This document shows, in pieces, positions 1 through 9,123 of a DNA stretch of 35,577 nucleotides. Below the pieces are notes generated by a model, which saw only the letters and a list, made by a program, of their open reading frames with translations, ran no database searches and had not been told where the DNA came from. A program made the translations under genes and the position numbers. Origin of the DNA: Burkholderia sp. TSV86. GTDB lineage: Bacteria > Pseudomonadota > Gammaproteobacteria > Burkholderiales > Burkholderiaceae. Where the stretch lies: positions 1-35,577 of the forward strand of contig NZ_LOWB01000106.1 in the NCBI RefSeq assembly GCF_001522865.1. The letters run 5' to 3'. Numbering within the stretch: position 1 is the first letter of the stretch; each line of letters starts with the position of its first letter.

Positions 1-99
1 TCGCCGCCGCTCGTCATCTCCAAGCCCGAAATCGACGAACTGGTCGAGAAGGCGAAGCGCGCGATCGATGCGACGGCCCAGCAACTGGGTTTTGCCTAA
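1..99 (+). CDS. Class III (omega) aminotransferase, C-terminal fragment, polyamine-type
   Basis: An open frame enters from the left edge and stops at TAA 97-99, giving 32 residues that begin SPPLVISKPEIDELVEKAKR. The phrase 'SPPLVIS..EIDELV..A..AID' is the typical C-terminal helix of PLP class III aminotransferases of the SpuC/YgjG (putrescine or omega-amino acid:pyruvate) type. The gene lies 66 bp upstream of a polyamine-binding protein gene, which supports a putrescine aminotransferase. The catalytic lysine is outside the window, so substrate specificity cannot be read. An omega-amino acid:pyruvate aminotransferase remains possible. Confidence 0.75.
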   Translation, partial: SPPLVISKPEIDELVEKAKRAIDATAQQLGFA

Positions 100-165
100 C
101 GTCATTGTCAATCGGACGGGCGGCGCTCGGCGCGCCGTTCTTCCACCTTCAGTCAGGGGAACAAC

Positions 166-1287
166 ATGAGTGTGAGCCATCTTCGTCACGCAGTCGCGCG
201 TGCTGCGCTCGGCGCACTGGCGGGCGTCGCGTCGCTGTGGATTCCGGCCGCGCAAGCGGTCGGCGCCGAACTGAACGTCTACAACTGGTCCGACTACATC
301 GCAAAGGACACGATCCCGAACTTCGAGAAGCAGACAGGCGTCCACGTCAAGTACGACAACTACGACAGCGACGACACGCTGCAGGCGAAACTGCTTGCGG
401 GAAGCTCCGGTTATGACATCGTCGTGCCGACGTCGAACTACATGGCCAAGCAGATTCAGGCGGGCGTTTACCAGAAGCTCGACAAATCGAAGCTGCCGAA
501 TCTGTCAAATCTCGACCCGACGCTGATGAAGATGATCGCGGAGGCCGATCCGGGCAACCAGTATGGCGTGCCTTGGGCATACGGCACCGACGGCGTCGGC
601 TACAACGTGCAGGCGGTGAAGAAGGCGCTCGGCGACAGCGCACCCGTCGATAGCTGGGCACTCGTGCTCGACCCGGCAAACGTATCGAAACTCAAGAGCT
701 GCGGCGTGTCGTTCCTCGATCAGGCCGTGGACGTATTCGCCGCGACGCTGCAATACATGGGCAAAAGCCCGAACAGCACGAATCCGGCCGACTATCAGGC
801 AGCATTCGAAGTCCTGAAAAAAGTCAGGCCTTATATCACGCAGTTCAACTCGTCCGGCTATATCAACGATCTTGCGAACAACGACGTCTGCGTCGCGCTC
901 GGCTGGTCCGGCGACATCGGCATCGCGCGCCGCCGGACGTTGGAGGCAAAACGTTCATATGAAATCAAATTCTCGAATCCGAAGGAAGGCGGTCTTCTTT
1001 GGTTCGACGTGATGGTGATCCCGAAGGATGCGCCGCACGCCGAGGAAGCACTGAAATGGATCAATTACATCGAGGACCCGAAAGTCAACGCAGCGATCAC
1101 GAACGAGGTGTTCTATCCCACCGCGAACCGGGCCGCTCGCCAATTCGTCATACCGGCCGTCGCTCAAGACACGACTGTCTACCCGCCGGAAGAGGTGCTG
1201 AAGAAGATGACGCTGATGCAGCCAGTGCCGGCCGATATCCTGCGCCTCGAAAACCGGCTGTGGGCGCAGTTGAAGACGGGGCATTGA
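166..1287 (+). CDS. potF: Polyamine ABC transporter periplasmic substrate-binding protein (PotF/SpuD family)
   Basis: The 373-residue product matches the usual length for PotF/SpuD, which binds putrescine or spermidine in the periplasm and delivers it to the PotHI permease. The N-terminus has a signal peptide of about 30 residues (Arg/His-containing start, hydrophobic core, cut near AQA-VGA). The mature protein opens with NVYNWSDYI, the family hallmark whose W-S-D-Y residues line the polyamine pocket. Further family blocks are SCGVSFLD, YINDLANNDVCVALGWSGD and the FDV..IPKDA segment carrying a ligand-binding Asp. An AGGGGA ribosome site lies 7-8 nt before the ATG. It is first in a potFGHI array and 66 bp after an aminotransferase gene. 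Putrescine versus spermidine preference is not resolved. Confidence 0.95.
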   Translation: MSVSHLRHAVARAALGALAGVASLWIPAAQAVGAELNVYNWSDYIAKDTIPNFEKQTGVHVKYDNYDSDDTLQAKLLAGSSGYDIVVPTSNYMAKQIQAGVYQKLDKSKLPNLSNLDPTLMKMIAEADPGNQYGVPWAYGTDGVGYNVQAVKKALGDSAPVDSWALVLDPANVSKLKSCGVSFLDQAVDVFAATLQYMGKSPNSTNPADYQAAFEVLKKVRPYITQFNSSGYINDLANNDVCVALGWSGDIGIARRRTLEAKRSYEIKFSNPKEGGLLWFDVMVIPKDAPHAEEALKWINYIEDPKVNAAITNEVFYPTANRAARQFVIPAVAQDTTVYPPEEVLKKMTLMQPVPADILRLENRLWAQLKTGH

Positions 1288-1341
1288 GCCGCGGCGGACT
1301 GTGGCTCACGCGCCGTCCGCCCGAAACATGCAATACGGTGC

Positions 1342-1367
1342 CCGCGCGTTCGTCCTGAGGCGCGCGG
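1342..1367 (+). promoter_or_regulatory. Stem-loop between the binding-protein gene and the ATPase gene
   Basis: CCGCGCG (1342-1348) and CGCGCGG (1361-1367) form a perfect 7-bp stem with a 12-nt loop. It lies in the 178-bp gap between potF and potG, the only sizeable gap in the transporter operon. A hairpin here is common in ABC importer operons, where it protects or partly terminates the upstream message so that binding protein exceeds membrane components. No T-tract follows, so it is not a full intrinsic terminator. Confidence 0.4.
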
Positions 1368-1465
1368 CCCGATGAAATCCCGATCGCAGTGCTTACGCGA
1401 TTCGCGACATGCGTATCGCGCGGGAGAACTCATGCCTGCGATCCCAAACGAAGGATGGCTACACC

Positions 1466-2620
1466 ATGAAATCGACGCCTTCAATCGATACCGCGCAACT
1501 GGCGCACCCCACGGTCGCAAAGGCGGCCGGCAACGAACATTTCGTCCGCATCGAAAACGTCGTGAAGAAGTTCGGCGACAGCACCGCGGTCGACAACGTC
1601 AACCTGTCGATCGCGAAAAATGAATTGTTCGCCCTGCTCGGCAGTTCCGGCTGCGGCAAGTCCACGCTGTTGCGCATGCTCGCCGGTTTCGAGACCGCGA
1701 CGTCCGGGCGGATCTTCGTCGATGGCGAGGATCTCGCGACGTTGCCGCCGTACCGCCGCCCCGTCAATATGATGTTCCAGTCTTACGCGCTGTTTCCTCA
1801 TATGACGGTCGAAGCGAATGTCGCGTTTGGGCTGAAACAGGAAGGCACGCCGAAGAACGAAATCCGCGAACGCGTGGCCGACGCGCTCGCGCTCGTGCAA
1901 ATGGGCCGTTACGCGCAACGCAAGCCTCACCAGCTCTCCGGCGGCCAGCAGCAGCGGGTCGCGCTTGCGCGCTCGCTCGTCAAGCGGCCGAAGCTGCTGC
2001 TGCTCGACGAGCCGATGTCCGCGCTCGACAAGAAAATCCGTCAGAAGACGCAGCTCGAGCTAGTCAACATCATCGAGAAAGTCGACGTGACCTGCGTGAT
2101 GGTCACGCACGATCAGGAAGAGGCGATGACGATGGCAAGCCGCCTCGCGGTCATGAGCGAAGGCCGCATCGTGCAGATCGGCACGCCGAGCGAGGTGTAT
2201 GAATTTCCGAACAGCCGGTTCTCCGCCGAATTCATCGGCTCGACGAACCTGTTCGAGGGCGTGGTCGTCGAGGATGAGTCGGATCACATTTTCGTCGAAA
2301 GCGAGGACCTCGAAACGCGAATGTACGTGAGCCACGGCGTGACGGGCCCGCTCGGAATGCCGGTGGGTATCTCGGTGCGCCCGGAGCACGTGCGCGTATC
2401 GCACGAGCGCCCCGGCACGCCGCACAACTGGGCGCGCGGCGTAGTCACCGACGTCGCGTACATGGGCAGCTATTCGCTGTATCACGTGCGTCTGCCGAGC
2501 GGCAAGATCGTCGTGTCCAATCTGTCCAGCTCGCACCTGATGAATGACGGTGCGCCTGCCTACAACGACGACGTGTTCGTCTCCTGGTCGCCGGCAAGCG
2601 GCGTGGTGCTGACGCAATGA
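1466..2620 (+). CDS. potG: Polyamine ABC transporter ATP-binding protein (PotG/SpuF family)
   Basis: This 384-residue cytoplasmic ATPase energises the PotFGHI importer. All nucleotide-binding motifs are intact: Walker [11 protein letters not shown]-loop [12 protein letters not shown], signature [15 protein letters not shown], Walker [13 protein letters not shown] and the H-loop VTHDQEEA. The roughly 100 C-terminal residues form the TOBE-type regulatory domain typical of PotA/PotG/MalK. The frame is open from an upstream ATG at 1409, but ATG 1466 is chosen because AAGGA lies 10 nt before it and the MKSTPSID start resembles family N-termini. The stop overlaps the potH start (ATGA), showing translational coupling. 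Confidence 0.95.
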   Translation: MKSTPSIDTAQLAHPTVAKAAGNEHFVRIENVVKKFGDSTAVDNVNLSIAKNELFALLGSSGCGKSTLLRMLAGFETATSGRIFVDGEDLATLPPYRRPVNMMFQSYALFPHMTVEANVAFGLKQEGTPKNEIRERVADALALVQMGRYAQRKPHQLSGGQQQRVALARSLVKRPKLLLLDEPMSALDKKIRQKTQLELVNIIEKVDVTCVMVTHDQEEAMTMASRLAVMSEGRIVQIGTPSEVYEFPNSRFSAEFIGSTNLFEGVVVEDESDHIFVESEDLETRMYVSHGVTGPLGMPVGISVRPEHVRVSHERPGTPHNWARGVVTDVAYMGSYSLYHVRLPSGKIVVSNLSSSHLMNDGAPAYNDDVFVSWSPASGVVLTQ

Positions 2621-3603
2621 GAACTTCCAATCCCTCCCCGCTCGCGGCGGCTTCGTCCACCGCTGCCTCCCGCGCGCCGTCTGCGGCCCGCACACTCGCC
2701 CAACGCCTGCTGGCGCGCTTTGCGCCGTCCGGCCGAAGCATCGTGATCGGCGTACCGTTTCTGTGGCTCGCCGTATTCTTCGCACTGCCGTTCGTGCTGG
2801 TGCTGAAGATCAGCTTCGCCGATCAGGTGATGGGCATTCCACCCTATACCGCGCTAACGGACGTCAAGGACGGTGTCGTGCAGATCGCGCTGCGACTCAG
2901 CCATTACACGTTCCTGTTACGCGACAGCCTCTATATCGCAACCTATGCCAGCTCGCTGAAGATGGCCGCGGTATCGACCCTGTTCTGCCTGTTGATCGGC
3001 TATCCGATCGCGTATTACATCGCACGCTCCGCGCCTACGACACGCAACCTGCTGATGATGGGCGTGATGCTGCCGTTTTGGACGTCGTTTCTGATCCGTG
3101 TGTATGCATGGATTGGCATCCTAAAGGACGATGGGCTGCTGAATCATGCGCTGATCGCGCTCGGCATCATTCACACGCCGCTGCGGCTCTATCACACCGA
3201 TGCGGGCGTCTACATCGGCATGGTCTATTCCTATCTGCCGTTCATGGTGATGCCGCTCTATGCGCATCTCGTGAAGATGGATCTGACGCTGCTCGAGGCC
3301 GCCTACGATCTCGGCGCGAAACCATGGGTCGCATTCGCGCAGATCACGCTGCCGCTGTCCAAGAACGGGATCATCGCGGGCAGCCTGCTCGTATTCATTC
3401 CGGCTGTCGGCGAATACGTGATCCCCGAACTGCTCGGCGGCGCGGACACGCTGATGATCGGCCGCGTGATGTGGGACGAGTTTTTCAACAACATGGACTG
3501 GCCGATGGCATCGGCCGTGACGGTCGCGATGGTGCTGCTGCTGCTCGTGCCGATGGCCGTATTCCAGTACTACCAGGTCAAGGAACTGGAGGACGCAAGA
3601 TGA
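2617..3603 (+). CDS. potH: Polyamine ABC transporter permease 1 (PotH/SpuG family)
   Basis: The 328-residue inner-membrane protein has a cytoplasmic, Ala/Ser/Arg-rich N-terminal tail of about 40 residues followed by about six transmembrane helices. The first helix is WLAVFFALPFVLVLKISF. The EAA loop that docks on the ATPase is present as LEAAYDLGAKPWVAFAQITLPLS. This is the MetI-like permease fold, and it pairs with the next gene product to form the channel. The ATG overlaps the potG stop by four bases (ATGA) and the stop overlaps the next start in the same way, so all three are translated as a unit. Confidence 0.93.
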   Translation: MRTSNPSPLAAASSTAASRAPSAARTLAQRLLARFAPSGRSIVIGVPFLWLAVFFALPFVLVLKISFADQVMGIPPYTALTDVKDGVVQIALRLSHYTFLLRDSLYIATYASSLKMAAVSTLFCLLIGYPIAYYIARSAPTTRNLLMMGVMLPFWTSFLIRVYAWIGILKDDGLLNHALIALGIIHTPLRLYHTDAGVYIGMVYSYLPFMVMPLYAHLVKMDLTLLEAAYDLGAKPWVAFAQITLPLSKNGIIAGSLLVFIPAVGEYVIPELLGGADTLMIGRVMWDEFFNNMDWPMASAVTVAMVLLLLVPMAVFQYYQVKELEDAR

Positions 3604-4529
3604 TCAAGCCCAGCAAACCGCTTTCCGCCACCGTGCTGACGTGCGGCTTCCTGTTCCTCTATATCCCGATCATCAGCCTCGTCGTCTATTCGTTTAACGA
3701 ATCGAAGCTCGTCACCGTCTGGTCCTGCTTTTCGCTCAAGTGGTACGGCGCGCTGCTCCAGGATGACGAGCTGCTCGCGAGCGCATGGCTGTCGCTGAAG
3801 GTCGCGATGATGACCGCGTTCGCGTCGGTCATCATCGGCACCTGGGCGGGCTTCGTGCTCGCGCGCTTCGGCCGCTTTCGCGGCTTCACGCTGTACACCG
3901 GAATGATCAACGCGCCGCTCGTGATCCCTGAGGTGATTCAGGGAATCTCGCTGCTGCTGTTGTTCGTCGCACTTGAGCAGATGCTCGGTTGGCCGAAAGG
4001 GCGCGGCATCGCGACGATCTGGATCGGCCACGTGATGCTGTGCGTGTCGTATGTCGCGATCATCGTCCAGTCGCGTGTGAAAGAGCTGAACAAGTCGCTC
4101 GAAGAAGCGGCGCTCGATCTCGGCGCAACGCCGCTCAAGGTGTTTTTCGTCGTCACGCTGCCGTTGATCTCGCAAGCGCTGCTGTCGGGGTGGCTGTTGT
4201 CGTTCACGCTGTCGATCGACGATCTCGTGCTGTCCGCGTTCCTGTCCGGCCCCGGTTCGACGACGTTGCCGCTCGTGGTGTTCTCGCGCGTGCGCCTCGG
4301 CCTGAATCCGGAAATGAATGCGCTTGCCACGCTCTTCATCACGGCTGTCACGATTGGCGTGATCGTCGTGAACCAAGTCATGCTCAGCCGCGAGCGGCGC
4401 CGCGAGCGCGACATGTGCGAGGCGTTCGCCCAAGCCATGACGCCGGACACGACTGACGCCGGAAGGCTGGGCTCAGGCGCGATCGCGCCACAAACAACGA
4501 CATCGAAAAAAACACTCGGCGCGGCGTGA
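3600..4529 (+). CDS. potI: Polyamine ABC transporter permease 2 (PotI/SpuH family)
   Basis: The 309-residue partner permease has about six transmembrane helices, starting FLFLYIPIISLVVYSFN. It carries the PotI-like segments SLKWYGALLQDDELL..AWLSLKVA and NAPLVIPEVIQGISLLLLF, and the EAA loop LEEAALDLGATPLKVFFVVTLPL. The ATG at 3600 overlaps the potH stop (ATGA), fixing the start; the open frame continues upstream only as an out-of-phase shadow of potH. The C-terminal tail of about 40 residues after the last helix is polar and longer than in E. coli PotI, and its role is unknown. Confidence 0.93.
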   Translation: MIKPSKPLSATVLTCGFLFLYIPIISLVVYSFNESKLVTVWSCFSLKWYGALLQDDELLASAWLSLKVAMMTAFASVIIGTWAGFVLARFGRFRGFTLYTGMINAPLVIPEVIQGISLLLLFVALEQMLGWPKGRGIATIWIGHVMLCVSYVAIIVQSRVKELNKSLEEAALDLGATPLKVFFVVTLPLISQALLSGWLLSFTLSIDDLVLSAFLSGPGSTTLPLVVFSRVRLGLNPEMNALATLFITAVTIGVIVVNQVMLSRERRRERDMCEAFAQAMTPDTTDAGRLGSGAIAPQTTTSKKTLGAA

Positions 4530-4591
4530 GTTCGTCCGGCGTCCGAACGCAGGCAGATATCTTTGGCAGCATGATCAATTGGAGATCCCGC

Positions 4592-6148
4592 ATGAAAATG
4601 AAACTCATCTGCCTGCTCGTGGCCGGGTCGCTACCCGGCCTCGCGGGCGCCGCATCGACGAGCGCGCAGCTCAAGGCCATGCAGGCGCAACTGAATGCGC
4701 TGCAGGCGCAGGTAAAGCAACTGCAAACCGAGCTTGCATCGCAAAAAAGCGCAACCGGCACGACGGCGACGGCGGCCGCATCGAAACCCGCCGACGAATC
4801 GTCGCCGGACTGGGGCAAGGCACCCGCCGCACTGACCAACGATGACGTCTCGCAAATGAAACAGCAGATCGCGAACCAGCAACTGAAGGTCGATACGCTG
4901 ACCGATGCAGCAAGCACTGGGCCTATCGCAGGCTTGTCGGTCACCGGCTATATCGATCCGACCTACATATTCAACCGCGCTGCGAGCACGTCTTCGTTCC
5001 TGTTCGCGAATCACGAGAGCAACTATAACTACTTCAACAGCACGTTCGGCGACCTGTATCTCGACATCAAGAAGACCTTCGGCGTCGGACCGATGGCGCC
5101 ATCGGCGGAACTCACGCTGATGCCGAACCGTGGCAACGGCATCACGCTGCTGCAAAACTCACGCAGCAACATCGGCAACAACATTCTCAACACAGCGGTC
5201 GTCAACGTACCGCTCACGTCCACGACGACACTCGTGGCCGGCCTGATGCCGAGCTTTGGAGGCTACGAAGTCCAGCAGTCGAACCAGATGCTGACGCTCA
5301 CGCACAACCTGCTGTACGACTTCTCGGACCCCGGCAGCTACATCGGTGTCGGCGCGAATTACACGAAAGGCAACTGGGCATGGAAATTCCTGCTCGGCAA
5401 CGAGCAGTACCATACATACGGCGCGGTGACGCAGACGGGCACCAACGCGTTCGGTGATCCGATCACGACGAGCAACCGCGTGCCGACGTTCACGTCGCGC
5501 GTCGACTATACCTGGTCGAGCGCGCTCAACATAGGCGGCTCGTTCAACATCGGCCGGCAGACGCTCGCGAGCGCGGCGACGCCGTCAGGCGGTGTCGTCT
5601 ACGGCCCCGGCGGCCAGGCCGGCAGCCCATACGGCACGTTCTTCTTCGCCGAAGCGGACGCAACCTACACGCTCGCAGATATTCAGTACAACGCGGAAAT
5701 CGATTACGGCCAGCAGCAGCATGCGGCGTTCAATGGCGGCAAGGCGCAATGGTATGGCGTGTCGCTGCTCGCACACCGCAAGTTCAACCTGCCAGTAGTC
5801 GGCCGCGTGGGCGCGACACTGCGTTACGACTTCCTCGCGAACAGCAAGAACGGCGGCGGCGGCGGCGGTATCGTGCTAAACGGCAACGGGATCGACACTG
5901 CCGACGGCTTCGGCATCGATGCGAATTGCCTCGCCACATCCAAGGCGAACGGCGGGCTCGGATTCGAATGCAAGGGCGCGAACCGTCAGGACGTCGCACT
6001 CGATCTGCTGTTCTATCCGACCCAGCAAATCATCGTGAAGGTCGAATACCGGCACGACTGGGCAAACAAGAGCGTCTTCCTGAAAAACGACGGTTCGTAT
6101 GGCAAATCAAACGATCTGCTGGCAACGCAGTTCATCTATTCGTTCTGA
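4592..6148 (+). CDS. DUF3138-type outer-membrane beta-barrel protein (putative porin)
   Basis: This 518-residue exported protein has a signal peptide of about 19 residues (MKMKLICLLVAGSLPGLAGA). A short coiled coil follows (QLKAMQAQLNALQAQVKQLQ, heptad-like), then a Ser/Ala/Asp linker and a long beta-rich domain. That domain has alternating aromatic strands and ends in a C-terminal phenylalanine (FIYSF), the classic outer-membrane assembly signal. The layout fits the Burkholderia DUF3138 family of putative porins, though I place it there from memory of the family. ATG 4592 is chosen over an in-frame GTG at 4526 because GGAGA lies 6 nt upstream and the signal peptide starts there. Its place after potI and before oxidases suggests uptake of polyamines, which is inference. 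Confidence 0.85.
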   Translation: MKMKLICLLVAGSLPGLAGAASTSAQLKAMQAQLNALQAQVKQLQTELASQKSATGTTATAAASKPADESSPDWGKAPAALTNDDVSQMKQQIANQQLKVDTLTDAASTGPIAGLSVTGYIDPTYIFNRAASTSSFLFANHESNYNYFNSTFGDLYLDIKKTFGVGPMAPSAELTLMPNRGNGITLLQNSRSNIGNNILNTAVVNVPLTSTTTLVAGLMPSFGGYEVQQSNQMLTLTHNLLYDFSDPGSYIGVGANYTKGNWAWKFLLGNEQYHTYGAVTQTGTNAFGDPITTSNRVPTFTSRVDYTWSSALNIGGSFNIGRQTLASAATPSGGVVYGPGGQAGSPYGTFFFAEADATYTLADIQYNAEIDYGQQQHAAFNGGKAQWYGVSLLAHRKFNLPVVGRVGATLRYDFLANSKNGGGGGGIVLNGNGIDTADGFGIDANCLATSKANGGLGFECKGANRQDVALDLLFYPTQQIIVKVEYRHDWANKSVFLKNDGSYGKSNDLLATQFIYSF

Positions 6149-6156
6149 CGCCCGTT

Positions 6157-6180
6157 GCAAGCGAGGCGTGCGTCGCTTGC
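6157..6180 (+). terminator. Stem-loop terminator after the porin gene
   Basis: GCAAGCGA (6157-6164) and TCGCTTGC (6173-6180) form a perfect 8-bp stem with an 8-nt loop, starting 9 nt after the porin stop. It is followed by the T-rich TTGGTTTGCC. It probably ends the potFGHI-porin transcript. Confidence 0.6.
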
Positions 6181-6210
6181 TTGGTTTGCCGGGATTTTGC
6201 CCGAAAAGCG

Positions 6211-6237
6211 CGCACCGCGTCCGCCCGTCGCGGTGCG
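6211..6237 (+). promoter_or_regulatory. Second perfect hairpin, upstream of the first oxidase gene
   Basis: CGCACCGCG (6211-6219) and CGCGGTGCG (6229-6237) form a perfect 9-bp stem with a 9-nt loop. It ends 30 bp before the oxidase ATG. There is no T-run after it, so it may be a leader hairpin or a protein-binding inverted repeat rather than a terminator. Confidence 0.4.
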
Positions 6238-6267
6238 ACAATAGCACCCCTTGAAGCTGCCCTTCCA

Positions 6268-7575
6268 ATGACCAGCACTTTCGCCAGCCGCTCCGATGCA
6301 CTCGTTCGCCGCTCGTACTACGAGGCCACGGTCCAACGCCCGGCCCGCGACGATCCGGCGCTTGCCGGCGCGCTCGACGTCGACGTCTGCGTGATCGGCG
6401 CCGGCTTTGCCGGTCTGTCGACGGCGCTCGAGTGCCGCGCGCATGGCATGTCGGTCGCCGTGCTCGAAGCTTATCGGCCGGGATGGGGCGCATCCGGCAG
6501 AAACGGCGGCCAGATGATTACCGGCTTTGCCAAGGACGGCGAAATCGAGCGACAGCTTGGTGCTGAAGGCGCGCGCGCCGCCTGGGCATTGTCGATCGAC
6601 GGCGTCGCGCTCGTCGGCGAGCGGATCGCACGCTACGGAATCGATTGCGATTTCACCCGCGGCTATTTGACTGTCGCGACGAAGCCACGCCGCGTCCCGG
6701 AACTACGCGACTGGATGGAACGTGCGGCATCGCGCTGGGGCCACCCTTCGCTCGAATGGCTCGACGCCGGTGCGATCCGCACGCGCATCGCGTCGCCGCG
6801 CTATCTATCCGGCGTCTATGATCCGCTGTCCGGCCACCTGCATCCGCTCAAATATTGCCTCGGCCTTGCCGGCGCCGCCCGGCGCGAAGGCGTGATGCTG
6901 TTCGCGCACACGAGCGCGATCGAGATCGTGCGCGGCGCACGGCCCGTCGTGCGCACGCCGGCGGGCAAAGTGCGTTGCCGACATGTCGTCGTATGCGGCA
7001 ACACCGGCCCCGGCGGGGTGCTGCCCGACGCGATCGCCGCGCGCATCGCGCCGATCGCGTCTTACATCATCGCGACCGAGCCACTCGGCCAGGCGCGTGC
7101 GGACGCGCTGATCACGCATCGTGAAGCTGTGTGCGACAACAATTTCTTCCTCGATTACTTCCGGCTGTCCGCCGACCACCGGATGCTGTTCGGCGGCCGC
7201 GCAAGCTCGGCGGGCGTTTCGCCCGACATGCTCGCCGAGGCGATCCGTCGGCGGATGGTGGGCGTGTTCCCGCAGCTTGCCGACGTTCGCGTCGACTTCG
7301 CATGGGGCGGCTTCGTCGACGTAACGCGTAATCGTGCTCCCGACTTCGGCGCAATCGATTCGAACTACTACTATCTACAAGGCTTCAGCGGACACGGCGT
7401 CGCCCTCACCGGCATCGCGGGGCGGATGATCGCAAACGCGATCGCGGGCGATTCACGTGCGTTCGATCTGTTCGCGCGGCTGCGGCACCGCCGCTTTCCC
7501 GGCGGAGCCGCATGGCGTCAACCCGCGCTTGAACTCGGCATGCTGTATCACCAGGTGCGCGAGCTGCTGACCTGA
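6268..7575 (+). CDS. puuB: FAD-dependent amine oxidase, PuuB-like (gamma-glutamylputrescine oxidase family), copy 1
   Basis: The product is 435 residues of the DAO/PuuB fold, which oxidises gamma-glutamylputrescine or related amines with release of hydrogen peroxide. Near residue 40 is the Rossmann dinucleotide-binding motif VCVIGAGFAGLSTALE, ending at the acidic VLEA. GWGASGRNGGQM follows, a PuuB-type FAD segment. C-terminal blocks AWGGFVDVTRNRAPDFG and YLQGFSGHGVALTG form the second FAD/substrate region. The ATG has only a weak ribosome site, and a much longer upstream frame is a shadow through the porin gene. It lies 45 bp before a paralogue in tandem. Polyamine use is inferred from the neighbours. 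Confidence 0.88.
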   Translation: MTSTFASRSDALVRRSYYEATVQRPARDDPALAGALDVDVCVIGAGFAGLSTALECRAHGMSVAVLEAYRPGWGASGRNGGQMITGFAKDGEIERQLGAEGARAAWALSIDGVALVGERIARYGIDCDFTRGYLTVATKPRRVPELRDWMERAASRWGHPSLEWLDAGAIRTRIASPRYLSGVYDPLSGHLHPLKYCLGLAGAARREGVMLFAHTSAIEIVRGARPVVRTPAGKVRCRHVVVCGNTGPGGVLPDAIAARIAPIASYIIATEPLGQARADALITHREAVCDNNFFLDYFRLSADHRMLFGGRASSAGVSPDMLAEAIRRRMVGVFPQLADVRVDFAWGGFVDVTRNRAPDFGAIDSNYYYLQGFSGHGVALTGIAGRMIANAIAGDSRAFDLFARLRHRRFPGGAAWRQPALELGMLYHQVRELLT

Positions 7576-7620
7576 TTCAACCGAGCCTTCGCCATCCCAA
7601 CCGGTCTCCTTTCTTTCGTC

Positions 7621-8913
7621 ATGCTCAAGTTTGCCAACCAGCCTCACGCCGATTCGTACTACACCGCAACCCTCAACGACACAACCCGCCATCCGTCGCT
7701 CGAAGGCTCGATCGATGCCGACGTCTGCGTGATCGGCGCCGGCCTGACCGGCCTGTCGGCCGCGCTCGATCTCGCCGAGCGCGGCTATTCGGTGGCGGTG
7801 GTCGAAGCGTCGAAGGTCGGCTGGGCGGCGAGCGGGCGCAATGGCGGACAGTTGATCGGCGGCTACGCGTGCGACATCGATACATTCGCGCCCTATGTGA
7901 GCAACGAAGAACTCCGGCAGATCTGGAACATGGGGCTTGAGACGCTCGATATCGTCAAAACGCGCGTCACGAAACATTCGATCGACTGCGCGCTCACGCT
8001 CGGCTATCTGAGCGCTGCGAACAAACCACGCGACGTCGATGCGCTGCGGCGCTGGCGCGACGATGCCGCACGGCGCTTCGGCTACGACCGCCTGCGCTAC
8101 GTCGAGCGGGACGAACTGCCGCGCTACGTGCAATCGTCCCGCTATCTCGGCGGTCTTTTCGATCCGGATAGCGGCCACCTGCATCCATTGAACTACACGC
8201 TCGGGCTCGCGCGCGCGGCCGTTCAGAGCGGCGCGCGGATTTTCGAGAATAGCTGCGTGACGCGCATCTCGGACGAGTACGGCGGCCATGTCGTATCGAC
8301 GGCACGCGGCGCCGTGCGCGCGAAGTTCGTAGTGCTCGGCTGCAACGTATTTCTCGGCGCGCTCGCGCCGTCGCTCGCGCGCAAGATCATGCCCGTCGGC
8401 ACCTACGTCATCGCGACCGAGCCGCTCGGCGAAGCGCGTGCAAGCGCACTGATGCCGGCGCGGGCGGCGGTCTGCGACAGCCGGTTCGTGCTCGATTATT
8501 TTCGCCTGAGTTCCGATACGCGGCTTCTTTGGGGCGGCAAGGTCAGCTATTCGACGCTCGAGCCGCACAACCTCGGCCAAGCAATGCGCAAGGACATGCT
8601 GAAAACATTTCCGCAGCTCGCCGACGCGAAAATCGAACATGCGTGGGGCGGCTTCGTGGACATTACGATGAATCGCGCGCCGCATTTCGGCCGACTGTCG
8701 CCAACCGTCTATTTCGCACAAGGTTTTTCCGGCCACGGTGTCAACACGACTGGGCTCGCCGGCAAGCTGATCGCCGAAGCAATCGACGGGCAGGCTGCAC
8801 GCTTCGATCTGTTCGCGAAGATCCGCCATCGCGACTTCCCTGGCGGAGCGGCGTTCAGAACGCCCGCGCTCGTGCTGGCGATGGCGTGGTATCGGATGCG
8901 GGACTGGATTTGA
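7621..8913 (+). CDS. puuB: FAD-dependent amine oxidase, PuuB-like, copy 2
   Basis: This 430-residue paralogue of the preceding gene shares its length and block order: ADVCVIGAGLTGLSAALDLAERG, GWAASGRNGGQLIGG, FDPDSGHLHPLNYTLGLARAA, AWGGFVDITMNRAPHFG and AQGFSGHGVNTTG. The ending FPGGAAFRTPALVLAMAWYRMRD matches copy 1 closely, indicating an old tandem duplication rather than a recent identical copy. The ATG follows ctcctttctttcgtc, so the ribosome site is weak. It is probably cotranscribed with copy 1. The two enzymes may split substrates, for example putrescine versus cadaverine or diaminopropane derivatives; this cannot be decided from sequence. Confidence 0.88.
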   Translation: MLKFANQPHADSYYTATLNDTTRHPSLEGSIDADVCVIGAGLTGLSAALDLAERGYSVAVVEASKVGWAASGRNGGQLIGGYACDIDTFAPYVSNEELRQIWNMGLETLDIVKTRVTKHSIDCALTLGYLSAANKPRDVDALRRWRDDAARRFGYDRLRYVERDELPRYVQSSRYLGGLFDPDSGHLHPLNYTLGLARAAVQSGARIFENSCVTRISDEYGGHVVSTARGAVRAKFVVLGCNVFLGALAPSLARKIMPVGTYVIATEPLGEARASALMPARAAVCDSRFVLDYFRLSSDTRLLWGGKVSYSTLEPHNLGQAMRKDMLKTFPQLADAKIEHAWGGFVDITMNRAPHFGRLSPTVYFAQGFSGHGVNTTGLAGKLIAEAIDGQAARFDLFAKIRHRDFPGGAAFRTPALVLAMAWYRMRDWI

Positions 8914-9053
8914 TGCAACGCGGCACGTCCACTCGATAATAGGGATGCCGTAATAACCGGCGCGCGCCACATATCCGCCTAAAACAGCAAGAATAAAGCC
9001 GCTATTCCGGAATTGAACAATCCGGATGAGAAATCTTTCCTATGCCTTTGTAA

Positions 9054-9082
9054 TTGCTAACCTAATGACCGGTTACTATAAT
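9054..9082 (+). promoter_or_regulatory. Near-consensus sigma70 promoter for the D-Ala endopeptidase gene
   Basis: TTGCTA (9054-9059) is followed by exactly 17 bp and then a perfect TATAAT (9077-9082), placing a start point near 9089, about 35 bp before the ATG at 9124. Such a strong box is rare in this GC-rich DNA and suggests constitutive expression. Confidence 0.75.
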
Positions 9083-9123
9083 CGTTCCAAAGCTCGGTTC
9101 GACAGTTCGACAAATGGGGCCCC

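Noticed and set aside
5749..6267. Long N-terminal extension of the first oxidase into the porin gene
   Set aside because: The extension is out of frame with the porin, Arg-rich and unlike PuuB; ATG 6268 matches the family start.
7453..8970. 505-codon minus-strand frame opposite the second oxidase
   Set aside because: Antisense to a gene with all family motifs; no ribosome site or recognisable domain.
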